NCBI RefSeq assembly: GCF_001570525.1
Contig: NZ_BBXC01000010.1
Coordinates: 372,001-436,000, forward strand
Length of the DNA: 64,000 nucleotides
From: Herbidospora sakaeratensis
GTDB taxonomy: Bacteria > Actinomycetota > Actinomycetes > Streptosporangiales > Streptosporangiaceae
Direction: 5' to 3'
Both the position numbers and the translations under genes were made by a program. Positions 22,699 to 31,984 of this stretch are shown piece by piece. The stretch's first letter is position 1; each line of letters opens with the position of its first letter. Below the pieces are notes generated by a model. That model was not told where the DNA came from, made no database searches, and saw only the letters and a list, made by a program, of their open reading frames with translations.

Positions 22699-25689
22699 AT
22701 GCAGGGGTCGAGGCCGGCTCGTCGTCACATCGTGGTCCTGTTCATCGACCTCTCGGGGTCGACCGAACTCGCGGAGCGTCTCGACCCCGAGCTGCTCATG
22801 CAGATCCTGGAGCGCTACTACGCGGGGTGCAGGGAGGCGATCTTCGCCAACGGCGGCGTGATCGAGAAGTACATCGGCGACGCCATCATGGCCGTCTTCG
22901 GCATCCCGCTCAGCCGCGAGGACGACGCCCTGCGCGCGGTGCTCGCCGCCCACGGCGCGATGAGATCGGTGTACGAACTGGCCGACCAGCTCGAACGCAC
23001 CGTCGGCGTCCGGATCGGGGCGCACGTCGGGGTGGCGTTCGGCGAGGTCATGGTGGTCGGCAACACCGGGACCGACGTCCGCGTCATCGGCGACACCGTC
23101 AACACGGCCGCCCGCATCCAGTCGGCCGCCAAGGAGGGCGAGATCCTCCTCGGCGACGACGTCGCCCGGCTGGTGCGCCAGCACGCGGTCATGGAGGAGG
23201 TCCCGCCGCTCACGCTGAAGGGCAAGAAGGACCCCGTCCGGGCCTGGCGGCTGGTCGACGTCGAACCCGACCGCGCCGGGGAGGCCGGCGCCGACACCGT
23301 CCCGCTGATCGGCCGCGACGAGGAGCTCGCCCAGCTCACCCGCCTGCACGAACGGGTGATCAGGGAACGGTTGTGCGGGATGGCGACCCTGCTGGGCGTG
23401 CCGGGCATCGGCAAGTCCCGGCTGGTGCGCGAGTTCCTGCACCGGCTCCCGCCGGGCGTACGGGTGCTGACCGGGCGCTGCCCGTCGTACGGCATCGGTG
23501 CCACCTACCGCCCGATCGCCGAGATGCTCGAAGACGTCAACGGCGACTGGCCCGCCGTCGCGGCGGCGGTCGGCCCCGACGGCGAACGCACCCTGCGCGC
23601 CCTCGCGGGCAACGGCCAGACCCCCGGCGTCGCCGAGATCGCCCGCGCGGTGCGCAGCTTCCTGGAGGTGATGGCCGACGACCGCCCCCTCGTGGTGGTG
23701 CTCGACAACCTCCAGTGGGCCGAGCCGACCCTGCTCGAACTCGTCGACGACTGCGTGTCGTGGCTGACCGACGTGCCGGTGCTGTTCGTCTGCGTGGCCC
23801 GGCCGGAGATCTACGAGCTGCGTCCCGGCTGGGGCGGCGGCGTGGCCTGCGGGATGTCGCTGGAGCTCGGGCCGCTGAGCGGCGCGGACGTCGCGCGGCT
23901 CGTCCAGGAGCTGTGCGCCGAACGCGTCGAGGTCATGGCGCACGCCGACGAGGCCCTGCACTGGCGGGTCGCCGCCAGCAGCGACGGCAACCCGCTGTTC
24001 GCCGAGCTGATGCTGGAGACCCTGACCGAGGGCGACGGCTCGTTGCCGCCCACCATCACCGCGCTGCTGGGCGCCCGGCTCGACCGGCTCGGCGGCGACG
24101 AACGCGAGGTGCTGGAGCGGGCCGCGACCATCGGCCAGATGTTCACCCTCGGCCAGGTCGAGATGCTCGGCGGCGAGACCCCGTCGGGACCGGTGCGCAG
24201 CCTCCAGCGCGACCGCCTGGTCAGACGCGGCTCCCAGCCGGGCGCCTTCGAGTTCACCCAGACCCTCACCCGCGAGACCGTCTACTCCCTGACCAGCAAG
24301 GAACAGCGCGCCGACTGGCACCGCCGCCTCGCCGACTGGCTGGGTGAGCAGGAGGCCGCCGACGACACCCCGTTCCGCAGCTGGACGTCCGGCGACATCA
24401 GCCGCCACCTGCTCGCCGCCTGCCGATTCACCCGCGAGGTCCGCCCGTTCGACCCCCTCCTCGACGAGCTCACCGACCGCGCCGCGACCGCGCTGATCCG
24501 CGACGGCGGCGAGGCCCTGCACCGCAAGGACCTCCCGGCCGCCATCGCGCTGCTCGAACGCGGCCGCGAGATCCTGCCCAAGGGCCGGCAGGAGCACCGC
24601 CGCCTGGCGATCCTGATCAGCGACGCCGAACTGGCGCGGGGGGAGGCGAGCAAGGCCGCCGCCGCCCTCGACGCCGCGGAGGAGATGCTCCCCGGCGACC
24701 CGCGCACCGCGCTGACCTGCACGATCCAGCGCGAGATGCTCGGCCTGCGCACCGGCCGGGGCACCGACCCCGAGGCGCTGCGCGACCGGCTCGAACAGGA
24801 CGACGACCTCAGCTGGTGCCGCTTCCACCAGCTCGAAGCCTGGACGCACATCGACGCCGGCCGATTCGGCGCCGCCGACCAGGCGCTGCGCGACGGCGTG
24901 ACCCGCGCCCGCGCGATGGGCGACCGCTACGAGGAGGACCGCCTGCTGGGCGGCCTGTGCGAGCTGGTCCAGTGGTCGCCGACCCCGGTCGGCGAGGGCC
25001 TGGCCCTCTGCGCCGACCTGCTGGAGCGGTTCGTCGGCGACCGCGCCCTGCTGGTGCCGGTGCTGCTCACCAGGGCCCGGCTGCTGGGCCTGTCGGGCAA
25101 GCTGGCCGAAGCCAGGGAGACCCTCGACACGGCCTCCCGCTACGTCGACGAACTCGACCTGGGCCTGCCCGCCATCGCGGTCGCCCAGGTGCGCGGCCTG
25201 GTCGAGTCGCTGGCCGGCGACCACGAGCGGGCCCGCGCCCTGTTCCGCGACGCCGCCGCCGCGCTGCACGCGTCCGGCCACGGCGGCGCCGCCGGCACCC
25301 TGGAGATCTACGCCGCCCGTGAGACCCTCCGCCTGGGCGACCCCCGCATGGCCGCACAGGAGCTCGGGAGACGCGAGGGGCCCCGCCAGCTCAGAGGCGA
25401 GGTCACCGCGATGGTGCTGAGGGCCGCCATCGCGGTTCGACTGACCGACCAGGCCGCCGATCAACCCGCGCACGCGGAGGCGCTGGAGATCGCCGGCCGG
25501 GCGGCCGAGCTCGTCGAGACCACCGACGATCCCTGTCTCCGTGGCGACGTCCTCGTCGAGGTCGCCCAGATCCGGCGGGCTGCCGGGCGGGATCCGTCCG
25601 GAGCCCTCCGCGAAGCGCTCGGCGCCTATGACGACAAAGGGGCGAGCCTGCTCGCCCGCCGGACCCGCGACCTGCTGGGGGACCTGTGA
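22699..25689 (+). CDS. Class III nucleotide cyclase fused to AAA ATPase and TPR region
   Basis: A 996-aa protein. Residues about 8-190 are a class III cyclase catalytic domain: VVLFIDLSGSTELAERLD (first metal Asp), EKYIGDAIMAVFG (second metal Asp) and GDTVNTAARIQSAA; it therefore looks catalytically competent. Next is an AAA/STAND ATPase with Walker A LGVPGIGKSRLVREF and Walker B VVVLDNLQWAEPTLL. From about residue 550 to the end are TPR-like helical repeats. Proteins of this plan are cytoplasmic signal integrators that make a cyclic nucleotide in response to an unknown ligand. It starts two bases after the small leader-like gene and its stop overlaps the protease start (GTGA). Confidence 0.92.
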   Translation: MQGSRPARRHIVVLFIDLSGSTELAERLDPELLMQILERYYAGCREAIFANGGVIEKYIGDAIMAVFGIPLSREDDALRAVLAAHGAMRSVYELADQLERTVGVRIGAHVGVAFGEVMVVGNTGTDVRVIGDTVNTAARIQSAAKEGEILLGDDVARLVRQHAVMEEVPPLTLKGKKDPVRAWRLVDVEPDRAGEAGADTVPLIGRDEELAQLTRLHERVIRERLCGMATLLGVPGIGKSRLVREFLHRLPPGVRVLTGRCPSYGIGATYRPIAEMLEDVNGDWPAVAAAVGPDGERTLRALAGNGQTPGVAEIARAVRSFLEVMADDRPLVVVLDNLQWAEPTLLELVDDCVSWLTDVPVLFVCVARPEIYELRPGWGGGVACGMSLELGPLSGADVARLVQELCAERVEVMAHADEALHWRVAASSDGNPLFAELMLETLTEGDGSLPPTITALLGARLDRLGGDEREVLERAATIGQMFTLGQVEMLGGETPSGPVRSLQRDRLVRRGSQPGAFEFTQTLTRETVYSLTSKEQRADWHRRLADWLGEQEAADDTPFRSWTSGDISRHLLAACRFTREVRPFDPLLDELTDRAATALIRDGGEALHRKDLPAAIALLERGREILPKGRQEHRRLAILISDAELARGEASKAAAALDAAEEMLPGDPRTALTCTIQREMLGLRTGRGTDPEALRDRLEQDDDLSWCRFHQLEAWTHIDAGRFGAADQALRDGVTRARAMGDRYEEDRLLGGLCELVQWSPTPVGEGLALCADLLERFVGDRALLVPVLLTRARLLGLSGKLAEARETLDTASRYVDELDLGLPAIAVAQVRGLVESLAGDHERARALFRDAAAALHASGHGGAAGTLEIYAARETLRLGDPRMAAQELGRREGPRQLRGEVTAMVLRAAIAVRLTDQAADQPAHAEALEIAGRAAELVETTDDPCLRGDVLVEVAQIRRAAGRDPSGALREALGAYDDKGASLLARRTRDLLGDL

Positions 25690-26588
25690 CCCTGACGCCG
25701 ACCAACCCGCCGCTGCCGCCGTGGCGGCGGGCCCAGCGTGACCACTTCCCGGGGGTGCCGGCCTGGGGGCTGGCCACCCGCCGGGCCGCGCCGGAGCCCT
25801 TCGAGATCAGCCGCCTGGAGTCGGTCGACAAGGAGTGGGCGTACGGCGGGGCCGACGGCACCGGCGTGCGGGTCTGCGTGCTGGACACCGGCGTCCAGGC
25901 CGACCATCCGCACGTCGGCGGGCTGGAGGCGTCGTACCAGGTGGTCGCCGACGACGCCGGGAGGTTGTCGGTCGCCGAGTGCGAACCGCACGACCCGGCC
26001 GGGCACGGCACCGCCTGCGCCTCGGTGATCCGCCAGGTCGCGCCGGGCACCTCGATCAGCTCGTTGCGGGTGCTCACCGACGGCAAGAACGGCAGCGGCG
26101 ACGCGCTGCTGACGGGTCTGCGGTGGGCGATCGAGGCCGGCTTCGACGTGATCAACATGAGCCTGTCGACGACGAAGTCGGACTTCCGGCACACCCTCCA
26201 GGAGCTGGCCGACCGGGCCTACTTCCGGCGCTGCCTGCTGGTCGCCGCCGCGCACAACATGCCGGTGCTCAGCTTCCCGTGGACGTTCTCCTCGGTCGTC
26301 AGCGTGGCCAGCCACGACCAGGCCGACCCGATGACCTACTTCTACAACCCCTCGCCGCCCGCCGAGTTCCACGCCCGGGGCGTCAAGGTCCCGGTGGCCT
26401 GGACGGGCGGGAAGGTGGTGCGCAGCACCGGCAACAGCTTCGCCGCCCCGCACATCGCCGGGATCTGCGCGCTCATCCTGAGCAAACACCCCTGGCTGAC
26501 GCCGTTCCAGCTCAAGACCGTGCTCTATCTCGCCGCGGACAACACTGCGGACACCATCGCGCAGAACGGAGAGCCTGATGTCCTCTGA
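25686..26588 (+). CDS. Subtilisin-family (S8) protease, no signal peptide
   Basis: A 300-aa subtilase with the complete triad: Asp in VCVLDTGVQADHP, His in PAGHGTACASVI, Ser in STGNSFAAPHIAG. The oxyanion Asn is not in its usual context: the expected AAGN block reads LVAAAHNMPVLSFP, with Asn still present. No signal peptide or propeptide precedes the catalytic domain, so it should act in the cytoplasm. It is coupled to the cyclase (4-base overlap) and the GAF gene (11-base overlap). In a RiPP cluster it could be the leader peptidase for the 96-aa precursor or cleave the 66-aa leader-like protein. Starts at GTG 25686. Confidence 0.93.
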   Translation: MTLTPTNPPLPPWRRAQRDHFPGVPAWGLATRRAAPEPFEISRLESVDKEWAYGGADGTGVRVCVLDTGVQADHPHVGGLEASYQVVADDAGRLSVAECEPHDPAGHGTACASVIRQVAPGTSISSLRVLTDGKNGSGDALLTGLRWAIEAGFDVINMSLSTTKSDFRHTLQELADRAYFRRCLLVAAAHNMPVLSFPWTFSSVVSVASHDQADPMTYFYNPSPPAEFHARGVKVPVAWTGGKVVRSTGNSFAAPHIAGICALILSKHPWLTPFQLKTVLYLAADNTADTIAQNGEPDVL

Positions 26589-27174
26589 GGACTTCGACAG
26601 CACCGAACGCAAGTTGCTGCAGTCGATCGTGGAGGTGGCCCGCCACATGTTCGGCGCGGCCGCCGCGTCGATCTTCCTGGTCGACCCCGAGACCGGCGAG
26701 CTGGTCTTCGAGGCCGTCTCGGGCGAGGGCGAGAAGGAACTGGTCGGCAGCCGGTTCCCGGCCGGGACCGGCATCGCCGGCTGGGTCGCCACCAGCGGCC
26801 AGCCGATGGTCGCCGACGACCTCGCCACGACCAGGTTCGACCAGGACGCCGCCGAGTCGACCGGCTACGTGCCCGCCACGATCATGGCGGCGCCGCTGAT
26901 CCGGTTCGAGGAGTGCGTCGGCGTGCTGGAGGTGCTCGACCGGGCCGAGTCGCGCAGCGACCTCGACGACATCGAGCTCCTGGGCCTGTTCGCCACCCAG
27001 GCCGCCTGCGGCCTGGAGTTCCTGCTCCGCGTCAGGCACAGCGAGCCGCGCGCCCAGATCGACCCGCAGGTGGTGCTCCGGCGGCTGAGCGACCGCCCGC
27101 CGAGCGGCGACGGCCCCCGCGACGTCGCGGCCCTGAAACTGCTGGCACTCGCCGACGAACTCCTCGCGCTCTAA
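26578..27174 (+). CDS. GAF-domain protein
   Basis: A 198-aa protein that is essentially one GAF domain: LLQSIVEVARHMFGAAAASI, FLVDPETGELVFEAVSGEG, AGTGIAGWVATSGQPMVADD and PLIRFEECVGVLEVLDRAE. The C-terminal 40 residues are a short helical tail. GAF domains bind cyclic nucleotides or other small molecules. It is cotranscribed with a cyclase, so it may read that signal; this is inference. It has no output domain, so it would act through a partner. Start ATG 26578 has GGAG upstream and overlaps the protease gene by 11 bases. Confidence 0.92.
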   Translation: MSSEDFDSTERKLLQSIVEVARHMFGAAAASIFLVDPETGELVFEAVSGEGEKELVGSRFPAGTGIAGWVATSGQPMVADDLATTRFDQDAAESTGYVPATIMAAPLIRFEECVGVLEVLDRAESRSDLDDIELLGLFATQAACGLEFLLRVRHSEPRAQIDPQVVLRRLSDRPPSGDGPRDVAALKLLALADELLAL

Positions 27175-27180
27175 ATACCT

Positions 27181-27200
27181 TTGCCGCCGGTTCCCGGCAA
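27181..27200 (+). terminator. Weak hairpin after the GAF gene
   Basis: TTGCCG (27181-27186) and CGGCAA (27195-27200) form a six-base stem with an eight-base loop six bases after the GAF stop codon. Possible terminator of the cyclase operon; the stem is short. Confidence 0.4.
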
Positions 27201-27299
27201 TGACCGAATCGCGCCAGATTTCTGACATTTCTTGACATGGCGGCAGTCAGTCAAGCTCTCGTCTACTCGAATCGTCACCGCGGCATTCGAAGGGACGAA

Positions 27300-29906
27300 A
27301 TGGGACCGGACGCGCGCCCCACACGTTCATGGCCGCTCGTCGGACGCGCCGCCGCCCTGGGTGTCATCACCGAATCGGCGGCGCAGCCGGACGTCGAAGG
27401 CGTCGTGGTCGTCGGCCCGCCGGGGGTGGGCCGCACCCGCCTGGTGAAGGAGGCGGCGACCCGGCTGACGGCCGAGGGCCACCCCGTCGCGTCGGCGACC
27501 GGCACCCGCGCGGCCGGCACGATCCCGCTCGGCGCCCTGCTGCACCTGGCCCCGCCGGGCGACGCGCTCGGCACCTTCGCCCGGATCGTGGCGCGGTTCG
27601 GCGCCCCGGGCGGGCGGCGGCCGGTGCTGGTGGTCGACGACGCCCACCTGCTCGACTCGGCCTCGGCCGCGCTGGTGTTCCAGCTCGCCGTGCACACCCG
27701 CACGTTCGTGGTGCTGACCGTCCGGCAGGGCCAGACCGCGCCCGACGTGGTCACCGCGCTCTGGAAGGAAGGGGCCGCCCGCCGGGTCGAACTCGGGCCG
27801 CTCGGCGACGACGAGGTCGACACCGTGCTCGAACGCGGCCTCGGCGGCCCCCTCGACGCGGTCACCCGGCGCAGCCTGCGCCGCCTGTCGGCGGGCAACC
27901 CCCTGGTGCTGTACGAACTGGTGCAGTCGGCCCTGGAGGGAGGCTCCCTGCGTACCGTCGACGGCCTGTGGCACCTGGAGGGGAACCTGCGGGTCACCGG
28001 CCGGTTGGGCGACCTGGTCGAGGCCCAGATGGACGTCGACGACGCCGCCGTGCTGAGCGTTCTGGAGGTGCTGGCCTGCAAGGAGCCGCTCAGCCAGCCC
28101 GTGGTCGAGTCGATCACCGGCCACGCGGCGGTCGTCGAGGCCGAACGCCGGGGGCTGGTCCTGCTCGAACGCTCCGGCCAGCGTATCCAGACCCGGCTCG
28201 CCATCCCGGCGTACGCGGGCGTGATCCGGGCGCGCATGCCGCGCGCCCGGCACCGGGCGATCTGGGAGAGCCTGGCCGAGTCGCTCGCCAAGACCCCGCG
28301 CCGCCGCGCCGACGACGCGCTCGAACTGGCCGTCTCCCGGCAGCGGGCCGGGCTCGGCTCCTCGGTCGGGGAACTGCTCGCGGGGGCCCGCCAGGCGGCC
28401 GAGCACCTGGAGTTCGACATGGCCGAACGGCTCGCCATGGCCACCCGGGAGGCCGGCGGCGGCGTCGACGCCGACCTGACGCTGGCCGAGGTGCTGGCCT
28501 GGCAGGGCCGCTACGAGGCGGCGGCCGGGATCCTGCCCGAGCCGGAGGACTGCGCCGACGAGGAGAGCTCCGACCGCCGCGCGATGTTGCAGGAGCGCAT
28601 CGACTACTGGCACCGCGAGGCCGCTCCGGCCGGCGGCCACCCGCCCGGCGAGCGCGCCGCCGAGGCGGTGTCGACGTGGATCGTCCTGCTGGAGGGCGAC
28701 GTCGCCCGCTCGATCGCGGTCGGCGGCGCGCTGCTGGCCCTGCCCGAGCCGGAGCTCCCGCCCCGCGCCGTGACCTGGGCCGCGACGGCGGTCATGGTGG
28801 CCGCGGGCCTCACCGGCGACCGGCGGCTCGTCGACCAGGCCGCCGCGACCGGCCTGCACGTCGCGGTCGAATACCGCAACACCCTGCCCCGGGCCCAGGC
28901 GCAGGTGCGCACCGTGCGGTGCGTGGCGCTGGTGCTGGCCGGGGCGCTCCTCGACGCGGCCGCCGCCGTCGAGGCGGGCTACCAGGAGGCGGTGCGCACC
29001 CAGCTCCCGCAGACGGTCGGCGTCTGGACGGGCCTGCGCGGCATCGTCGCCAAGGCCCAGGGCCGGGTGACCCTGGCGCAGCAGGCGCTGCGCGAGTCGA
29101 TCGTGCTGCTCGAAGGCCACGACCCGCTCCGCCTCCAGCGCCTCTACCTGTCGGAGCTGGTCGGCGCGCACGCCATGGCGGGCGACACCGCCGGGGCCGA
29201 CCACTGGCTGGCCCGGATGGAGGAGACCCCGGCCCCGCCGGGCGCCCTGGTCGACCCGTGGATCAACCGCAACCGCGCCTGGGCCGCCGTCGCCGCCTCC
29301 GACCTGCCGCTCGCCGCCGAACGCGCGCTCACCGCCGCCAAGGAGGCCCGCCGGGCCGGCGCGCCCCTGCTGGAGGCGCACGCCCTGGCCGACGCCTGCC
29401 GGATGGGCGCGGCCGGGGCGGCCCGCGACCGCCTGGCCGAGTTGTCCGTCTCCACCCCGACCCCGGTGACCAGGGCGTTCGCCGCCATGGCCGCCGCCCA
29501 CACGGCCGAGGACCCCGACCTGCTGCTGGAGTCGGCCGGAACGCTGGCCCGCCTCGGCCACACGCTGGCCGGGGCCGAATGCGCCGCCACGTCGTATCGG
29601 TTACTCGTGGCGGCCGGACGACGGACGGCCGCCACCAGCGCGCAGACGCTGGCCAGAGAACTGCTGACCGACTGCGGCGGGGCGAGGACGCCGCAGTCGG
29701 ACCTGTCGGGCGGCGACTCCACGCTGACCCCGCGGGAGCTCCAGATCGCCAAGCTGGTGGCGTCGGGCCTGTCGGGCCGCGCGGTCGCCGACCGGCTCGA
29801 CCTGTCGCTGCGCACGGTCAACAACCACCTGGGCCGGGTCTACACGAAGCTCGGGGTGTCGGGACGCCAGGCGCTGGCGCAGGTGCTCGGCTCGGCCGAC
29901 CCGTAA
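27300..29906 (+). CDS. Large LuxR-family (LAL/STAND) transcriptional regulator
   Basis: An 868-aa regulator. Start chosen at ATG 27300 (AAGGGACGAA upstream) rather than an ATG 21 codons earlier that lacks a ribosome site. The N-terminal ATPase has Walker A VVGPPGVGRTRLVKEA and Walker B PVLVVDDAHLLDSASA; the middle is TPR-like; the C-terminus is a GerE HTH: LTPRELQIAKLVASGLSGRA ... RTVNNHLGRVYTKLGV. LAL regulators are large ATP-binding activators frequent in actinomycete metabolite clusters. It may belong to the RiPP cluster, but the cluster operator motif is not found in front of it. Confidence 0.92.
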   Translation: MGPDARPTRSWPLVGRAAALGVITESAAQPDVEGVVVVGPPGVGRTRLVKEAATRLTAEGHPVASATGTRAAGTIPLGALLHLAPPGDALGTFARIVARFGAPGGRRPVLVVDDAHLLDSASAALVFQLAVHTRTFVVLTVRQGQTAPDVVTALWKEGAARRVELGPLGDDEVDTVLERGLGGPLDAVTRRSLRRLSAGNPLVLYELVQSALEGGSLRTVDGLWHLEGNLRVTGRLGDLVEAQMDVDDAAVLSVLEVLACKEPLSQPVVESITGHAAVVEAERRGLVLLERSGQRIQTRLAIPAYAGVIRARMPRARHRAIWESLAESLAKTPRRRADDALELAVSRQRAGLGSSVGELLAGARQAAEHLEFDMAERLAMATREAGGGVDADLTLAEVLAWQGRYEAAAGILPEPEDCADEESSDRRAMLQERIDYWHREAAPAGGHPPGERAAEAVSTWIVLLEGDVARSIAVGGALLALPEPELPPRAVTWAATAVMVAAGLTGDRRLVDQAAATGLHVAVEYRNTLPRAQAQVRTVRCVALVLAGALLDAAAAVEAGYQEAVRTQLPQTVGVWTGLRGIVAKAQGRVTLAQQALRESIVLLEGHDPLRLQRLYLSELVGAHAMAGDTAGADHWLARMEETPAPPGALVDPWINRNRAWAAVAASDLPLAAERALTAAKEARRAGAPLLEAHALADACRMGAAGAARDRLAELSVSTPTPVTRAFAAMAAAHTAEDPDLLLESAGTLARLGHTLAGAECAATSYRLLVAAGRRTAATSAQTLARELLTDCGGARTPQSDLSGGDSTLTPRELQIAKLVASGLSGRAVADRLDLSLRTVNNHLGRVYTKLGVSGRQALAQVLGSADP

Positions 29907-29944
29907 GAGGGCCGGTAGACGTCCACGATGGGGGACCTGCGAGC

Positions 29945-31144
29945 ATGGCCCGGGTGAAAGCGCGACCGACGGTCATGACCCCCGGCCTGACGTTCCTCTT
30001 CGCCGTCGCCGGAGGCGCGGCGGTCGGCAACCTCTACTGGGCCCAGCCCCTGCTCGACTTCATCGCCGCCGATCTGGGCGCGTCCACGGCGAGCGCCGGG
30101 TTGCTGGTGACGGCCACCCAGGTCGGCTACGCCGTCGGCATCCTGCTGTTCGTGCCGCTGGGCGACGTGCTCGACCGGCGGAAGCTGATCCCGGTGATGC
30201 TGGTGGTGTCGGCGGTGATGCTGGTGCTGTGCGCGCTGGCGCCGACGTTCGGCCTGCTGCTGGGCGCGATCACGCTGGTGGGGATCACGACCGTGGCCGG
30301 GCAGCTGCTCACCCCGCTGGCCGGCGACCTGGCCGACCCCGCGCGGCGCGGCCACGTGGTCGGGGCGGTGACGTCGGGCATCCTGACCGGCATCCTGCTC
30401 AGCCGCACGATCAGCGGCCTGGTCGCCGAGTTCGCCGGGTGGCGCACCATCTTCCTGGCGGCGTCGGTGCTGGCCCTGGTGCTGGCGCTGCTGCTCTACC
30501 GGGCGCTCCCCGAGCTGGAGCCCAAGACCCGGCTGCCCTACCACCGGCTGATCGCGTCGGTGTTCTCGACGGTCCGCCGCGAGCGGGTGGTCCGGTGGAC
30601 CCTCGCCCTCTCCTGCACCGGCTTCGCGATCTTCACCATGTTCTGGACGTCGCTGACCTTCCTGCTGAGCGCGCCGCCCTTCGACTACCCGGTCTCGGTG
30701 ATCGGCCTGTTCGGCCTGGCGGGCCTGGCCGGCGCGGTGGCGGCCCAGCGGGCGGGGCGGCTGCACGACCGGGGCTGGTCGATGCCCGCGACCGGGCTCG
30801 GCTGGGTGGTGGTGCTGCTGTCGTTCGGCCTGGCCGGGTTCGCGGGCCGGTCGGCGGCGCTCATCGTGCTGGTCGTGGTGCTGGTGGACGCGGGCATGCA
30901 GGCGCTCAACATCCTGAACCAGACCCGGATCTTCGCGGTGTCCCACGAGGCCCGCAGCCGGTTGAACACGGCGTTCGTCACCGGCAACTTCGTCGGCGGC
31001 GCGATCGGATCGGCGGCGGCCTCGGTGCTCTGGTCGGTCGGGCAGTGGCGGGCGGTGTGCCTGGCGGGCATGGCCGCGTCGGTCTTCGCCCTGGCGATCT
31101 GGGCCGTCGGCCGGCGCGGCGCCCTCGTCGTTACCACGGCGTGA
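29945..31144 (+). CDS. MFS transporter (DHA1/YnfM-like)
   Basis: A 399-aa membrane protein with about 12 hydrophobic segments. The loop between segments 2 and 3 carries LFVPLGDVLDRRKLIPVML, the family A motif (G-x-x-x-D-R-x-x-R/K-x). Start ATG 29945 follows GGGGGACC. It lies 38 bases after the LAL regulator in the same direction, an arrangement typical of a regulator with its efflux pump. Substrate unknown; a role in exporting the RiPP product is possible, since the ABC pair is also present. Confidence 0.92.
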   Translation: MARVKARPTVMTPGLTFLFAVAGGAAVGNLYWAQPLLDFIAADLGASTASAGLLVTATQVGYAVGILLFVPLGDVLDRRKLIPVMLVVSAVMLVLCALAPTFGLLLGAITLVGITTVAGQLLTPLAGDLADPARRGHVVGAVTSGILTGILLSRTISGLVAEFAGWRTIFLAASVLALVLALLLYRALPELEPKTRLPYHRLIASVFSTVRRERVVRWTLALSCTGFAIFTMFWTSLTFLLSAPPFDYPVSVIGLFGLAGLAGAVAAQRAGRLHDRGWSMPATGLGWVVVLLSFGLAGFAGRSAALIVLVVVLVDAGMQALNILNQTRIFAVSHEARSRLNTAFVTGNFVGGAIGSAAASVLWSVGQWRAVCLAGMAASVFALAIWAVGRRGALVVTTA

Positions 31145-31380
31145 AAGCCGCATCTCCTACGCCGCACCGGAATTCAGTGTTTCGTCCGGCGTTTCTCTCG
31201 CGCGCCCTGCACGCGAGTCAGTGAACGGCAATCCGGCCCGCCCCCAGGCCAAGCAAACCCAACATTGCCCACAACCTCCGCAAACCACCGTCAAAACAGC
31301 CCATATCGCTCGCAATTCCGGCCGAACAAGAAAAAAGTAGAAGAGTAAACCAACGTCGGGACGATCCAGAGGAGAAGCCC
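31145..31380. other. AT-richer upstream region of the His-rich gene
   Basis: A 236-base gap, clearly AT-richer than its surroundings (for example GAACAAGAAAAAAGTAGAAG at 31324-31343). It must contain the terminator of the MFS gene and the promoter of the small secreted protein. I see no convincing hairpin, hexamer pair or short gene. Confidence 0.4.
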
Positions 31381-31647
31381 ATGTACGGAAAGCGGCGAGT
31401 CGCGATCACGGGGGCGGGGTTCCTCGGAGCGGCGGCCCTGATCCTGACCCCGGTGTCGGTGGCGTCGGCCGCCGAGGCCGCGACCCCGGCGACCACGACG
31501 GCGGTGAGCACATCGGCGAGCGTGGCCCCGGCCCACGACCACTGGGGCAACGGCCACCACCGCCATCACCACAACAACCACTACAAGCACCACAACCACA
31601 ATTACAACCATCACAACCACCACCACCACAACTACGGCTGGCGGTGA
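31381..31647 (+). CDS. Small secreted His/Asn-rich protein
   Basis: An 88-aa protein behind a clear ribosome site (GAGGAGAAGCCC, ATG 31381). Signal peptide residues 1-31 (VAITGAGFLGAAALILTPVS, cleavage near ASA-AEA), then a Thr/Ala linker, then a 37-residue tail with 17 His, plus Asn and Tyr, starting at HDHWGNGHHRHHH. Such a tail should bind Ni, Zn or Cu, or be positively charged at low pH. The signal peptide and linker are paralogous to those of the next gene while the tail is completely different. I know no named family; possible cell-surface metal buffer or matrix peptide. Confidence 0.85.
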   Translation: MYGKRRVAITGAGFLGAAALILTPVSVASAAEAATPATTTAVSTSASVAPAHDHWGNGHHRHHHNNHYKHHNHNYNHHNHHHHNYGWR

Positions 31648-31655
31648 GGGTCCCG

Positions 31656-31687
31656 TCCACCGCCCGGGTCGCCGCCCGGGCGGTGGA
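31656..31687 (+). terminator. Strong terminator after the His-rich gene
   Basis: TCCACCGCCCGGG (31656-31668), loop TCGCCG, CCCGGGCGGTGGA (31675-31687): a perfect 13-bp stem eight bases after the stop codon. Almost the same hairpin follows the next small gene. Confidence 0.85.
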
Positions 31688-31824
31688 TCATGTCGGGGGA
31701 GGCCCGGCGGCATAAGGGACGCGTAAGTCCTTTACCGACCCGTGATCGGCCGGACCGCCGTCGCCGGAAGGCTTCCCGAACATCATCCCCATTCGTCCCC
31801 AACCGACCCCCATAAGGGCCGCAC

Positions 31825-31852
31825 TTGGACGTAGCCCAATAAGGCGTACATA
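31825..31852 (+). promoter_or_regulatory. Candidate promoter of the Asp/Tyr-rich gene
   Basis: TTGGAC (31825-31830), 16 bases, TACATA (31847-31852) is a reasonable match to -35/-10 boxes of a housekeeping-type promoter. It predicts a leader of about 125 bases before ATG 31985. By-eye assignment. Confidence 0.4.
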
Positions 31853-31984
31853 AAAGCACCCCCTCAACCGGCCACCAGAACCTCGCCCGTGTCCCGTCAA
31901 ATGAACACCACGCCCTCTCGCGCCGCTTGCCGGTCGTCGGAAAGCCTGGAGGGGCAAGCCAGGCGAATCCTAGGAGGAGAAGCC

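Larger units (their letters stand above)
31648..31984. other. 337-base intergenic region between the two small secreted-protein genes
   Basis: It holds the terminator of the first gene (31656-31687), a gap without recognisable coding signal, and the probable promoter of the second gene. Two short similar words, GGCATAAGGGAC (31709-31720) and CCCATAAGGGCC (31809-31820), recur about 100 bases apart. No small ORF with a ribosome site was found. Confidence 0.5.

Noticed and set aside
27329..29944. Plus-strand frame upstream of and joined to the MFS transporter
   Set aside because: The Arg/Gly/Pro-rich part is a shifted reading of the LAL regulator; only the MFS part from ATG 29945 has protein-like sequence and a ribosome site.
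31540..31640. CAC/AAC-rich repeats resembling a short tandem repeat or CRISPR-like element
   Set aside because: They encode the His/Asn tail of a gene with signal peptide and ribosome site; there are no equal-length repeats with unique spacers.
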